The position numbers and the translations under genes were made by a program. Source: Methylobacterium phyllostachyos (GTDB lineage Bacteria > Pseudomonadota > Alphaproteobacteria > Rhizobiales > Beijerinckiaceae). From it: a DNA stretch of 64,000 bases. The stretch is taken from assembly GCF_900103445.1 (NCBI RefSeq), contig NZ_FNHS01000001.1:372001-436000 (forward strand). Direction: 5' to 3'. This document shows, piece by piece, positions 53,793 to 62,484 of this stretch (positions are counted from its first letter, which is position 1; each line of letters begins with the position of its first letter). A model generated the notes under the pieces. The model was not told where the DNA came from, made no database searches, and saw only the letters and a program-made list of their open reading frames with translations.

Positions 53793-54453
53793 CCTCATTC
53801 CGGCCGCGCTCGCAGCCGCCCTCCTGGCCGCGACGCCGGTGGCGGCCGAGCGCCTCAATATCGGCCGCGCGGCAACGCCCGAGGAAATCAAGGGCTGGGA
53901 CATCGACGTGCGGCCGGACGGCCAGGGGCTTCCGGTCGGCAAGGGCACGGCGGCGCTGGGCGAGACCATATTCCAGGAGCGTTGCGCCAGCTGCCACGGC
54001 GAGTTCGGCGAAGGCGCGGGCCGGTGGCCGGAACTCGCGGGCGGATCCGGGACCTTGAAGTCGGAAAACCCGGTCAAGACCATCGGGTCCTACTGGCCCT
54101 ATGTCTCGACGGTCTTCGACTTCGTGCACCGGGCGATGCCGTTCGGCGCGGCCCAGACCCTGACGCCGGATGAGACCTACTCGGTCACGGCCTATCTCCT
54201 CTATCTCAACGACATCCTGAAGGATCAGGATTTCGAGGTGAACGAGAAGAACCTCGCCAGCATCCGCCTGCCGAACGAGAAGAACTTCTTCATGGACGAT
54301 CGCCAGACGGCGGAGAAGGAGTTCTGGACGGCCAAGCCCTGCATGACGAACTGCCTGCCCAAAGAGGCGACGATTACGAGCCATGCGCGCATCCTCGACG
54401 TGACGCCCGACAAGGCCCCCGACTCCGCGAAGAAGGCGCCGCCAGTCCAATGA
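53776..54453 (+). CDS. soxD: SoxD, short monohaem form
   Basis: 225 residues with signal peptide. One haem site, C70-C73-H74 in ERCASCHGEFG, plus conserved SYWPYVSTVFDFVHRAMP. Paracoccus SoxD is longer and dihaem; here the second haem domain is absent, although two cysteines remain in CMTNCLPKEA. It overlaps soxC by 17 bases and soxH by 4. Electrons would go to a cytochrome c. Confidence 0.92.
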   Translation: MSRSRNLIPAALAAALLAATPVAAERLNIGRAATPEEIKGWDIDVRPDGQGLPVGKGTAALGETIFQERCASCHGEFGEGAGRWPELAGGSGTLKSENPVKTIGSYWPYVSTVFDFVHRAMPFGAAQTLTPDETYSVTAYLLYLNDILKDQDFEVNEKNLASIRLPNEKNFFMDDRQTAEKEFWTAKPCMTNCLPKEATITSHARILDVTPDKAPDSAKKAPPVQ

Positions 54454-55400
54454 CGACTGGCGCCGCCGTCCCCGGATCGCGCTGCGACAGGCGTCTCTTC
54501 ATGGCGGGACTCGCGGCGGGTCTCGCGGGCGCGTGGCCGACCGGCCGCGCGTCCGCCAACCCGGCGGCGGCGTTGACGGTCGGCGGCGCCTCCGTGGAGA
54601 CGGCGAGCGACGGCACGCTGTCCTCCTCCCTCGCCTTCATGCTGCCCGATACGCCGCGCGACGAGATGCAGGCCGTCTTCAGGGCCGAGGGCCAGCGCGC
54701 GGAGGCCGCGCCGATCCCGACGAACGCGAGCCTCGTGCGGATCGGCTCTGAGATCATCCTGATCGATGCCGGCTCGGGCAACTCCTTCCAGCCGACGGCG
54801 GGCAAGCTCGGAGAGACATTGGAGAGCCGGAATATTTCGCGCGAGGCGATCACCCAGGTCGTGTTCACGCACGCGCATCCCGATCATCTCTGGGGCGCGA
54901 TCGACGATTTCGACGACAGCGAACGGTTTCCCAATGCCCGCTACGTGGTGCCGGCGGCGGAATGGGATTTTTGGACCCGCGACGACGTCGAGACCCTGGT
55001 GCCCGACTGGCTGAAGGGTCTCTCCGTGGGCTCGCGACGGACCCTGCGCCGCCTTGAGGCGAAGGTGGAGCGCCGCAGGCCCGGCGAGAGCATCGCCCCC
55101 GGCCTCACTTACGTCGCGACGCCGGGGCATACACCCGGCCACGCCTCCGTACTCGTCGAAGCGGGACGGGATCAGGTACTGATCGGCGGAGATGCCCTGA
55201 GCCATGCAGTTCTGTCGTTCCGGCGTCCCGCCTGGGCGTTCGGAAGCGATCTCGACCGCGACCTCGCTTCCCGCACCCGCCTGACCCTGCTGGACCGGTT
55301 GGCGAACGAGCGGATGACGCTCGTTGGCTTTCATCTCCCGGGCTCGGGCGTCGGACATGTCGAGCGTGCCGGCGACAGCTATCGATTCCTGCAGACCTGA
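54450..55400 (+). CDS. SoxH-like metallo-beta-lactamase protein
   Basis: 316 residues, Tat-like signal (CDRRLFMAGLAAGLAG). MBL motif H141-x-H143-x-D145-H146 in FTHAHPDHLWG, and TPGHTPGHAS. Related to SoxH of Paracoccus, whose role is dispensable and unclear. ATGA overlap with soxD indicates coupling. Confidence 0.82.
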   Translation: MTTGAAVPGSRCDRRLFMAGLAAGLAGAWPTGRASANPAAALTVGGASVETASDGTLSSSLAFMLPDTPRDEMQAVFRAEGQRAEAAPIPTNASLVRIGSEIILIDAGSGNSFQPTAGKLGETLESRNISREAITQVVFTHAHPDHLWGAIDDFDDSERFPNARYVVPAAEWDFWTRDDVETLVPDWLKGLSVGSRRTLRRLEAKVERRRPGESIAPGLTYVATPGHTPGHASVLVEAGRDQVLIGGDALSHAVLSFRRPAWAFGSDLDRDLASRTRLTLLDRLANERMTLVGFHLPGSGVGHVERAGDSYRFLQT

Positions 55401-55463
55401 CGAGACGGCTCCAAGAGGAGCGCGCGTCTCGGATCAGGATCGTTCGACAACGGAGGCGACGAG

Positions 55464-55925
55464 ATGATGCTGTCGCGCAGGGGCGTGTCCGGATTGGCCG
55501 CGCTGCTGGCTGGGCTCGGAGCGAGCAGGGCCACGGCGGCTCCGGCAACCGGCCCGAAGACCCACCGGGTCGCGATGCAGGTCAGTTCCCGCGAGGGCGG
55601 CGTGTTCGATCTCGCCCTCAACAATGCGGTCAACCTCGCGCGCGAATACAGCGAGCAGGCCGAGGAACTGGAAGTCGAGATCGTCGCCTATGGCCCAGGC
55701 CTGCACATGCTGCGGGCCGACACATCGCCCGTGACGGCGAGGATCCATTCCATCAGCGAGAGCGTGCCGGGGATCGTCCTCTCGGCCTGCGGCAACACCA
55801 TCAAGGCCATGGAGAAGGCCGAGGGGCATTCGCTGGAATTGCTGCCCCACGTCGGCATCGTTCCGGCGGGGGCGGTCCGTCTCGTGACCCTTCAGGAAGC
55901 AGGATGGAGCTACCTGCGCGTTTAA
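55464..55925 (+). CDS. Exported DsrE-family protein
   Basis: 153 residues with signal peptide (LSRRGVSGLAALLAGLGAS). DsrE fold: VAMQVSSREGG, NLAREYSEQAEELEVEIVAYG, a cysteine in VLSACGNTIKAME and final VPAGAVRLVTLQEAGWSYL. Likely handles sulfane sulfur in the periplasm. Last gene of the + strand sox run. Confidence 0.8.
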   Translation: MMLSRRGVSGLAALLAGLGASRATAAPATGPKTHRVAMQVSSREGGVFDLALNNAVNLAREYSEQAEELEVEIVAYGPGLHMLRADTSPVTARIHSISESVPGIVLSACGNTIKAMEKAEGHSLELLPHVGIVPAGAVRLVTLQEAGWSYLRV

Positions 55926-55953
55926 CTGGGTCCGGTGGGGCGACGAACTCGTC

Positions 55954-56517
55954 TCAGCGGATGACGAGCGCCTCGATCCAGCGGGCGCCTGGAACAATGT
56001 CCGCACGGGCAGCCTGATCGAACGGGGGCACGGAGGGATCCTGAGGCGGGGCCGCGATGTCGTTGAGATCCACCGCCATCGGCCTTCCAACCAGCCCGTC
56101 CTCCGTTTTCTGAAGAGCGTAGTAGAGGCCGTTGCTCAACTTGGCTCCGTAGTCGGCCGGCGCCTTGTAGAGGAAGAGCAGGGCGTGCTCCAGCCACGCA
56201 TAATCGCCCGGCCGGACCGTTCCCGGGTTCGCGTAGGGATAGGGAACGTGGCACTGGACCTCGGGCCCCTCGACGCATTTGAACTCGCGCATCGACAGGA
56301 AGAAGTCCTTGAACTTCGTCCGGTCGAGGGTGACGACGAACCGCGTGGCGTCCGGCCCTGGGGTGAACGTCACGGTGCCGATTGGAATGGACGTACCGTC
56401 GCGAGTGCGTAGCTCAAGCTGCTTCGTGCCGACCAATTCCCAAGCCTGCGCCGGACCTGCAATCCCGAGAAGGATGGCAGCGTAGAGCAGGCAGGTTCGA
56501 AGACGGTAGGGTCGCAT
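55954..56517 (-). CDS. Hypothetical periplasmic protein next to ccdA
   Basis: 187 residues with a signal peptide (YRLRTCLLYAAILLGIAGPAQA). Mature part contains LGTKQ-type strands, cysteines in FKCVEGPEVQCHVPYPYANP and LYKAPADYGAKLSNGLYYAL. No family recognised; position between dsrE and ccdA/thioredoxin suggests a sox-linked accessory. The opposite-strand reading is worse. Confidence 0.6.
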   Translation of the reverse strand: MRPYRLRTCLLYAAILLGIAGPAQAWELVGTKQLELRTRDGTSIPIGTVTFTPGPDATRFVVTLDRTKFKDFFLSMREFKCVEGPEVQCHVPYPYANPGTVRPGDYAWLEHALLFLYKAPADYGAKLSNGLYYALQKTEDGLVGRPMAVDLNDIAAPPQDPSVPPFDQAARADIVPGARWIEALVIR

Positions 56518-56549
56518 GGGGCGGGCTTTGGAGGCAGACGCTATCGAGG

Positions 56550-57270
56550 TCACAGGCGGGTCGTCAGGTTGGTGAGCCAAGCCGGCGAAGCGTTGACCAG
56601 GACGGTCTCCGCGGCCTTGTCGTAGCCCGTGGCGATCATCAGGCCGGTGGCCACGAGGATGGCGCCCAGGGCGACCTTCAGCCCCTTGCCGAGCCCCATC
56701 ATCCGGTCGCGCCAGCGTATCAGCAGCTCGCGGGACAGCGTGCCGAGGAGCAGGAGTGGCAGGGCGGCGCCGAGGCCGAACAGAAGCATCGTCGTTGCCA
56801 CCGAACCCAGGTCTCGCCCCTGCGAGGCGAGGAGGGACGCGGCCCCGAGGGTCGGCCCGACGCAGGGGCTCCAGACCGCGCCGAGCAGCAAGCCCGACGC
56901 CGAACTGTCCCAGAAGCCCGGTGGTCGAGAAGCCACCGAACCGGCTCTCGGTCCAGTTGCTCACCGGGCCGGCGGCCACAGCAAGCCGGGTCTGGGCGGC
57001 CGGAACCATCAGGACGAGCCCGATCAGGACCAGCATGATGGCCGCCACGGTGCGGAAGACATCGGCGTCGAGGCCGAGGGCGAACCCTACGGTCGCTACG
57101 AACAGCCCGATGGCCACGAAGGACACCGCGAGGCCGGCGGCCAGGGCAGCGGGGCCGAGCCTGTGTTTCGATGCCGCCGCGCCCAGGACCAGCGGCAGCA
57201 AGGGCAACACGCAGGGCGACATCACCGAGAGGATGCCGGCGAGGAACGCGAGGCCGAACGTCGTGGCCAT
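56550..57270 (-). pseudogene. soxV: CcdA/SoxV membrane thiol transporter, frameshifted
   Basis: N-terminal half (from ATG 57270) reads MATTFGLAFLAGILSVMSPC, with cysteine in SVMSPCVLP and several membrane helices, up to GLLGQFGVGL. The C-terminal half continues in another frame: LLLGAVWSPCVGPTLGAASL to the stop at 56550. Joined by removing one C near 56893, they give a normal CcdA with both cysteines. CcdA carries electrons from cytoplasmic thioredoxin to periplasmic SoxW/SoxS. Real mutation or a sequencing error. Confidence 0.8.
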
Positions 57271-57277
57271 GGCCGAC

Positions 57278-57667
57278 CTACAAAGCCTTCTCGACGGCGC
57301 CCTCGATCCACTCCGGCTGGGTGTCGCCGACCGAGCGCCCCGTCTCCTTCTCACCCTTGAAGGTGATCAGGGTGCTCTGCGTCGTCACACCGAACCGCTT
57401 CAGCACGTCTTTGCGGCTGTCGAAATCGACGTCGAACACCTGCAGGTCCTTGAACCGGGGTTGGGCTTCCAGCTTAGCGAGGATCGGCTTCTGCGACGCG
57501 CAGACGGTGCACCAGGGCGCGGTGACATGGACGAGGATCGGCTTGCCCGCCTTCTGGGCCGCCTCAAAGGCTTCAGGGGTGAAGACGGCCTCGGCGGCAT
57601 TCGCAGCGGTACCGAACAGAAGGGGAGCGGCGGCCAGGGCGCCGAGCAGGAAGCGACGGGTGGTCAT
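57278..57667 (-). CDS. Exported thioredoxin-family protein
   Basis: 129 residues with a Tat-type signal (MTTRRFLLGALAAAPLL). Thioredoxin active site C53-T-V-C56 in APWCTVCASQ and cis-proline region replaced by TTQSTLITF. Seven bases before ccdA on the same strand, so the two are an operon; likely a CcdA client and third thioredoxin of the cluster. Confidence 0.83.
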   Translation of the reverse strand: MTTRRFLLGALAAAPLLFGTAANAAEAVFTPEAFEAAQKAGKPILVHVTAPWCTVCASQKPILAKLEAQPRFKDLQVFDVDFDSRKDVLKRFGVTTQSTLITFKGEKETGRSVGDTQPEWIEGAVEKAL

Positions 57668-57710
57668 GGGCTGTCTGGGTCCTTGTGATGGGTCGAGGCT
57701 TACGGGCGGC

Positions 57711-58511
57711 TCAATTGGTTGCCTGGGTGACGGCGCGGTCGACGTTCACGCGCTCGGCCCAGTCCTTGGCCTCGGACTGACCCTTGAGGTCGATCAGCCG
57801 GGCACCGCTGACGTCGACGTTCTTAAAGTCTGCTCCTGTGACCGTGGCGCCGGTCAGGTTGGCCCCGGACAGGTCCGAGCCCATCAACACCACGTCGGTG
57901 AGATCAGCATCCTTCAAGTTGGCGTATTCGAGCCGCGACCGGCCGAGGTTGGCACCCTTCAGGTTGGCGCCGGAGAGGTTCACCGACACGAACACGGCCC
58001 GCATCAGGCCCATGGACTGGTTCTTGATGTCGGCGCCGCCCCTCAGGTCGACCAGTGTGGCGCCGCTCATGTTGGCGCCCTTGAAGTCGCCAATGGGCAT
58101 GGACCGGCTGAGGTCCGCGCCGCTGAGGTTGGCGTCGCGGGCGGTGATGCCGAACATTTTCGTGTCCACGAGCTTGGCGCCGGACAGGTCGGCCTTCAGC
58201 AGCCATGCCTGTTCGAGGTTCGCGCCGCTGAGGTCGGCGCCGCGCAAATTGACCTTGTTCAGGCGGGCGGTCCGCAGGTTTGCGCCCCGGAGGTTCAGCC
58301 CGGAGAGGTCGAGGCCAGACAGGGACTTGTCGTGCAGGTCGACCGGCTTGCCGTCCGCGGCCTTGATCAGCGCCTCGACGTCGGCGCGGCTCATCTCGGC
58401 CTTGGTCATGGCAGGCGAGGACATGTCGGCCCCGAGCAGGAGGTCCTGTTCGGCCGCGGCGGGGCCGGCGGCGAGTACGGCGAGCATGAAGCTCAGGGCG
58501 AGGCGGCGCAT
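57711..58511 (-). CDS. Exported pentapeptide-repeat protein
   Basis: 266 residues with a signal peptide (ending AAGPAAA). From about 55 a run of A(D/N)LXX repeats (GANLRTARL, GADLSGANL and so on) continues to about 250, forming a right-handed quadrilateral beta-helix. No enzymatic motif. It stands 43 bases upstream of the thioredoxin gene on the same strand. A periplasmic scaffold for the sox region is possible; no function is established. Confidence 0.85.
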   Translation of the reverse strand: MRRLALSFMLAVLAAGPAAAEQDLLLGADMSSPAMTKAEMSRADVEALIKAADGKPVDLHDKSLSGLDLSGLNLRGANLRTARLNKVNLRGADLSGANLEQAWLLKADLSGAKLVDTKMFGITARDANLSGADLSRSMPIGDFKGANMSGATLVDLRGGADIKNQSMGLMRAVFVSVNLSGANLKGANLGRSRLEYANLKDADLTDVVLMGSDLSGANLTGATVTGADFKNVDVSGARLIDLKGQSEAKDWAERVNVDRAVTQATN

Positions 58512-58601
58512 CGGTTCACTCCCGGTGGGCGCCGCGCATGGCGGATGCCCTTATCGTGTTCTTTGTGATGCGATGCTATGCCGGGCCGCTGCACCCGGTC
58601 G

Positions 58602-58615
58602 GTGACCCAGGTCAC
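58602..58615. promoter_or_regulatory. Crp/Fnr-type palindrome upstream of its regulator
   Basis: GTGAC-CCAG-GTCAC, perfect 5-bp arms, in the divergent gap between the pentapeptide gene and the Crp/Fnr gene. Placed 82 bases before the Crp/Fnr start, as expected of autoregulation. Confidence 0.6.
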
Positions 58616-58696
58616 ACAAGTCCGGCGCGGCGGGAGAAAAACGCAACGCGAGCCGGACGATCAGCCCGTCGTCATGGCCGGGGGGACTACGCCGCC

Positions 58697-59371
58697 ATGA
58701 CGGATGCCCAGAAGGTCGAGCGATGGATCGACCGGTTTCCGCTCCTGCAGGCGCTCAGCCCAGCGCACCTCCAGATCGCCCGGGGAACTGTGCATTTTCC
58801 GGTACTGGACGCGGGCGCCATCGCCTACGAACTCGATGGCGAGTGCGCCAACTACCTGATGTGTCTGGAGGGCCGTACGCGCATCTTCCGGATGTCTGAA
58901 GGCGGGCGCGAGGTGCTGATCTACAAAGTCGGGCCGGGCGGCACCTGCGCCCTGACCACACAGTGCCTCCTCTCCGGCGGCAACTTTCCGGCGCAAAGCA
59001 TCGCCGAGGAGCGGACCGAACTGGCGGCTCTGCCGGTGAGCACGTTCCAACACCTGATGGGCGAGAGCGCCGCGTTCCGCAGCTTCGTCATGGATGACTA
59101 TACGCGGTTGATGTCCGGCCTATTCACGCTGATCGACGAGGTCGCGTTTGCCCCGCTCAAGCAGCGCCTCGCGCAACGGCTTCTGGCCGAGGCGGACCCG
59201 CGTGGGGTGGCCTCGGTAACCCATCAGAAGCTCGCGGATGACATCGGCAGCGTGCGCGAGGTCGTGAGCCGCATCCTGGGGCAATGGGCCGAGGCCGGCC
59301 TGATCGAGGTCCGGCGCGGCGCGGTCGAGATCGTCGACCGCCCAAACTTGGAGGCCGCCGGTCGCAAGTGA
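58697..59371 (+). CDS. Crp/Fnr-family regulator with four cysteines
   Basis: 224 residues from ATG 58697. N-terminal cyclic-nucleotide-like beta-barrel, C-terminal HTH (SVTHQKLADDIGSVREVVSR at about 173-192). C50, C56, C84 and C90 form CANYLMC and GTCALTTQC pairs, which do not match the N-terminal Fnr iron-sulfur arrangement but could sense redox or sulfur species. Divergent from the pentapeptide gene and near matching DNA sites; it is the best candidate activator of soxXYZABCD. Confidence 0.82.
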   Translation: MTDAQKVERWIDRFPLLQALSPAHLQIARGTVHFPVLDAGAIAYELDGECANYLMCLEGRTRIFRMSEGGREVLIYKVGPGGTCALTTQCLLSGGNFPAQSIAEERTELAALPVSTFQHLMGESAAFRSFVMDDYTRLMSGLFTLIDEVAFAPLKQRLAQRLLAEADPRGVASVTHQKLADDIGSVREVVSRILGQWAEAGLIEVRRGAVEIVDRPNLEAAGRK

Positions 59372-59400
59372 CCTGCGGCCTGTCGGCTTGCCAGTCCCGA

Positions 59401-59787
59401 TCAGGCTGGCTCGACGGTGCCGCCGGCCTTCGCCATCGCGGGGAAGCCGCCCGCGACATGGGCGACCGGTCCGAGGCCCATGTCGTTCAGGGTCTTGGCT
59501 GCCAGGGCCGAACGGTTGCCGGAGCCGCAGTAGAGCACCAGGCACTTGCCTTCGCCGAGCTCGGCCCGGTGGGTCGGGCTCGCGGGGTCGGCCTGGAACT
59601 CCAGGAAGCCGCGGGGCACGTGGACGGCGCCGGCGATCCTGCCGGTCTTGGCCAACTCCTCGCCCTCGCGCACGTCGACGAGCACCGAGCCCGGCTGGCC
59701 CAGGCGCGCCAGCGCCTCCGCGGCCGACAGGGTCTCCACCTCCCGGTTGGCCTGCGCCACCAGGTCCTTCGCGCTGATCGTGGTCAT
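59401..59787 (-). CDS. Rhodanese-like sulfurtransferase
   Basis: 128 residues from ATG 59787. Single rhodanese domain with active-site loop VLYCGSGNRSALAAK, in which the cysteine forms a persulfide. It follows the MBL dioxygenase gene by 11 bases on the same strand. It would move sulfane sulfur from or to the persulfide pathway. Confidence 0.92.
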   Translation of the reverse strand: MTTISAKDLVAQANREVETLSAAEALARLGQPGSVLVDVREGEELAKTGRIAGAVHVPRGFLEFQADPASPTHRAELGEGKCLVLYCGSGNRSALAAKTLNDMGLGPVAHVAGGFPAMAKAGGTVEPA

Positions 59788-59798
59788 GGTCACCTCCG

Positions 59799-60710
59799 TC
59801 AATCGCCCCACGCCGCACCGTCGAGGGCGTCGAGGGGGATCTTCAGGTATCGGCGGCCGTTCGCCTCGGGCTCGGGCAGGCGCCCGCCGCGGATGTTCAC
59901 CTGCAGGGAATGCAGGATGAGCTTCGGCATCGGCAGTTCGCGGTCGCGGGCCTCGCGCATCGCCACGAATGCGTCCTCGGTCGGTGTCTCGACGAGGTGC
60001 GGGTTCTCGCTCCGCTGCCGGGCGACCGTGCTCTCCCAGGCCGCCGCCCGGCCGCCCGGGCGGTAGTCGTGCCCGGTGAACAGCCGCGTGTCGTCCGGCA
60101 GGGCCATGATGCGCCGGATGCTGCGCCACAGCGCGTGCGCGTTGCCGCCGGGGAAGTCGGCCCGCGCCGAGCCGCTGTCGGGCATGAACAGGGTGTCGTG
60201 AATGAAGGCGGCGGCGCCGATCCGATAGGCGATGGAGGCCAGGGTGTGGCCCGGCGTGAACATCACCTCGACGTCGAGGTCGCCGATCCGGAAGCGCTCG
60301 CCGTCGGCGAAGAGCCGGGACCACTGCGAACCGTCCGTCCGGAACGTGTCCGGCAGGTTGTACAGCCCCTTCCAGAGCCGCTGCACGTCGATGACCTTCT
60401 CGCCGATGGCGGTCGGGACGCCCGTCCGGTCGTGGAGGTAACCTGCCGCCGAGAAGTGGTCGGCGTGCGGGTGCGTGTCGAGGATCCACTCCAACTCGTA
60501 GCCCTCCCGCTCGATATGGGCGAGCAGGGCATCGGCGGAGCGGGTCGCGGTCGCGCCGGACTTCGGGTCGAAGTCGAGGACCGGGTCGATGATCGCGCAG
60601 CGCTTCGTCGCGGGGTCCGCGACGACGTACTGGATGCTCCCGGTCGGCTCGTCGTGGAAGCCGGTCACGATGGGATGCCCGCGCAGGGCTCCGGCGGTCT
60701 GGTTCGACAT
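59799..60710 (-). CDS. Second MBL-fold persulfide dioxygenase-like enzyme
   Basis: 303 residues from ATG 60710. DTHPHADHFSA metal motif, then HTLASIAYRIG, HDTLFMPDSGSARADFPGG, as in the ETHE1/Blh group. Clearly similar to the protein at 44764 but in a different operon, with rhodanese downstream and TauE and pmpAB genes upstream. Such clusters occur with BigR in Agrobacterium and Xylella, where they detoxify sulfide. Confidence 0.88.
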   Translation of the reverse strand: MSNQTAGALRGHPIVTGFHDEPTGSIQYVVADPATKRCAIIDPVLDFDPKSGATATRSADALLAHIEREGYELEWILDTHPHADHFSAAGYLHDRTGVPTAIGEKVIDVQRLWKGLYNLPDTFRTDGSQWSRLFADGERFRIGDLDVEVMFTPGHTLASIAYRIGAAAFIHDTLFMPDSGSARADFPGGNAHALWRSIRRIMALPDDTRLFTGHDYRPGGRAAAWESTVARQRSENPHLVETPTEDAFVAMREARDRELPMPKLILHSLQVNIRGGRLPEPEANGRRYLKIPLDALDGAAWGD

Positions 60711-60730
60711 GGATCTCCTCCTGTCCGGGA

Positions 60731-61540
60731 TCAGGCGCTCAGGCCGAGGAGCGGCAGGGCCCCGCGGGCGACGACGCACAGGCCGACCAGGATGACGAGG
60801 CCGGCGAAGGTGACGGTCAGGGCGCGCTTGCGCCCGGCGAGGCGCTGGCCGAGCCTCGATCCGACGAGGCCCCCGAGCACGCCCCCCAGGATGAACAGCC
60901 CGGCGAGCGGCCAGTCGATCAGGCCGGAGGCGGCGTAGCTCGCTGCGGTCGCCGCCCCGAAGGCGCTGACCGCGACCAGCGAGGTGCCGATGGCCATGGG
61001 CAGCGGCATCGCCGTCGCCAGCATCAGGCCCGGCACGATCAGGAATCCCCCGCCGATGCCGAAGAAGCCGGAGAACAGGCCGACCGCGAGGCCGATGCCG
61101 AGCAGCCAGGGCAGGAGCACCGGCGCGCTGGCCTTGGTCAGGCGCACGTCCGGGTCGCCCTCGCCGCGTCGCTTGCGCAGCATCAGGCCGCCGACCACGA
61201 GCATGACGACCCCGAACAGGGCGAGCAGGCTCTTCCCGTCGACCGCCTTGGCGGCCGCCGAGCCGACGAGCGCGCCAAGGACCCCGGCGAGCGAGAACGC
61301 CGCCGCGCAACGCCACTTCACGTTCCCGGCCCGCCATTGCGGGACCAGGTTGCCCGCCGCGCTGACCGAGACCGCCAGGGCGCTGGTCCCGATGGCGACG
61401 TGGGGCGAGGACACGCCGACCACGTAGGTCAGCAGTGGGACCGCGAGGATCGAGCCGCCCCCGCCGACGAGGCCGAGGATCACGCCCACGACCCCGCCCG
61501 AGCCGGCGGCGAGGCCGGATGTGAGGGGGCCGGGCATCAT
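60731..61540 (-). CDS. TauE/SafE-family membrane transporter (second copy)
   Basis: 269 residues from ATG 61540 (a second ATG follows at 61537). Duplicated motifs GVILGLVGGGGSILAVPLL and FFGIGGGFLIVPGLM, eight helices. It overlaps the pmpB stop (ATGA) and is 20 bases from the dioxygenase start. Probably exports sulfite made by the dioxygenase. Confidence 0.87.
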   Translation of the reverse strand: MMPGPLTSGLAAGSGGVVGVILGLVGGGGSILAVPLLTYVVGVSSPHVAIGTSALAVSVSAAGNLVPQWRAGNVKWRCAAAFSLAGVLGALVGSAAAKAVDGKSLLALFGVVMLVVGGLMLRKRRGEGDPDVRLTKASAPVLLPWLLGIGLAVGLFSGFFGIGGGFLIVPGLMLATAMPLPMAIGTSLVAVSAFGAATAASYAASGLIDWPLAGLFILGGVLGGLVGSRLGQRLAGRKRALTVTFAGLVILVGLCVVARGALPLLGLSA

Positions 61541-61986
61541 GTGTCGGCTCCCAGCGCGGCGGTCGGCTTCAGGCGCGCCGCCGGTACCAGGCGGAACAGC
61601 AGCATGCCGGCGACCATCGCCGCCACGAAGGTCACGGCCTCGGCCGGGGCCAGCGTCAGGATGGTGAGGGCGGGCCCGGGGCAGAGGCCGGCCAAGCCCC
61701 ATCCGAGGCCGAAGATCGCGGCCCCGGCGAACAGGCGTCCGTCGAGGTCGCGCCGGGTCGGGACGTCGAGCCTGGGCGCGAGCAAAGGCCGTCCGCGCCG
61801 CCTCGCCAAGCGGTAGCCGGCGGCCGAGATTGCGACGGCGCCCGCCATGACGAGGGCGAGGCTCGGGTCCCAGCGTCCGGTCACGTCGAGGAAGGCGAGG
61901 ACCTTGGCCGGGTCGGCCATGCCCGAGACGAGGAGGCCGAGGCCGAACAGGAGGCCGACGGCGAAGGCGGAGGCGGTCTTGGCCAT
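61537..61986 (-). CDS. YeeE/YedE-family half transporter PmpB-like
   Basis: 149 residues, four membrane helices. Contains GLLFGLGLLVSGMADPAKVL and GWGLAGLCPGPAL with a conserved cysteine, the second half of a split YeeE/YedE. Pairs with the preceding gene (4 bases). Imports or moves a sulfane compound. Confidence 0.85.
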   Translation of the reverse strand: MAKTASAFAVGLLFGLGLLVSGMADPAKVLAFLDVTGRWDPSLALVMAGAVAISAAGYRLARRRGRPLLAPRLDVPTRRDLDGRLFAGAAIFGLGWGLAGLCPGPALTILTLAPAEAVTFVAAMVAGMLLFRLVPAARLKPTAALGADT

Positions 61987-61989
61987 GGC

Positions 61990-62415
61990 TCAGGCTCCGA
62001 CGAGATGGCGCATGACGAGGACGGTCAGGACGGCGACGGTCATGAAGATGCCGGTCGCGGCCAGCGAGCGGGGCGAGCCGCGGCCGATGCCGCAGACTCC
62101 GTGGCCGCTGGTGCAGCCTGAGCCGAGGCGCGCGCCGAACCCGACCAGCAGGCCCGCGAGGATCAGCAGCGGGAATGACGCCTCGACCGTCACCGGCGGA
62201 AGGCTGCCTTCCAGGCCGGCATAGGCGAGTGGTGCGAGGACGAGGCCTGCCACGAAGGCCGCCCGCCAAGCGGTCTCACGCGAGGGCGGGGCCAGGATGC
62301 CGCCGAGGATGCCGCTGATGCCGGCGATGCGTCCGTTGAGGATGAGCAGCAGCGAGGCGGACCCGCCGATCATCGCTCCGCCGAGAATTGCGCTGACGGG
62401 GGTGAAGCCTTCCAT
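61990..62415 (-). CDS. YeeE/YedE-family half transporter PmpA-like
   Basis: 141 residues, four membrane helices. VSAILGGAMIGGSASLLLIL and GARLGSGCTSGHGVCGIGR carry the family's cysteine motif. First gene of the five-gene minus-strand module; the promoter with an inverted repeat (62485-62519) is 70 bases upstream. Confidence 0.87.
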   Translation of the reverse strand: MEGFTPVSAILGGAMIGGSASLLLILNGRIAGISGILGGILAPPSRETAWRAAFVAGLVLAPLAYAGLEGSLPPVTVEASFPLLILAGLLVGFGARLGSGCTSGHGVCGIGRGSPRSLAATGIFMTVAVLTVLVMRHLVGA

Positions 62416-62484
62416 CTCAATCTGTCCCGGAGTGCGGTCCGGGGAGCGCCCGGTCCGGCCGCGGGGACCACTGCCCCACGCAAA

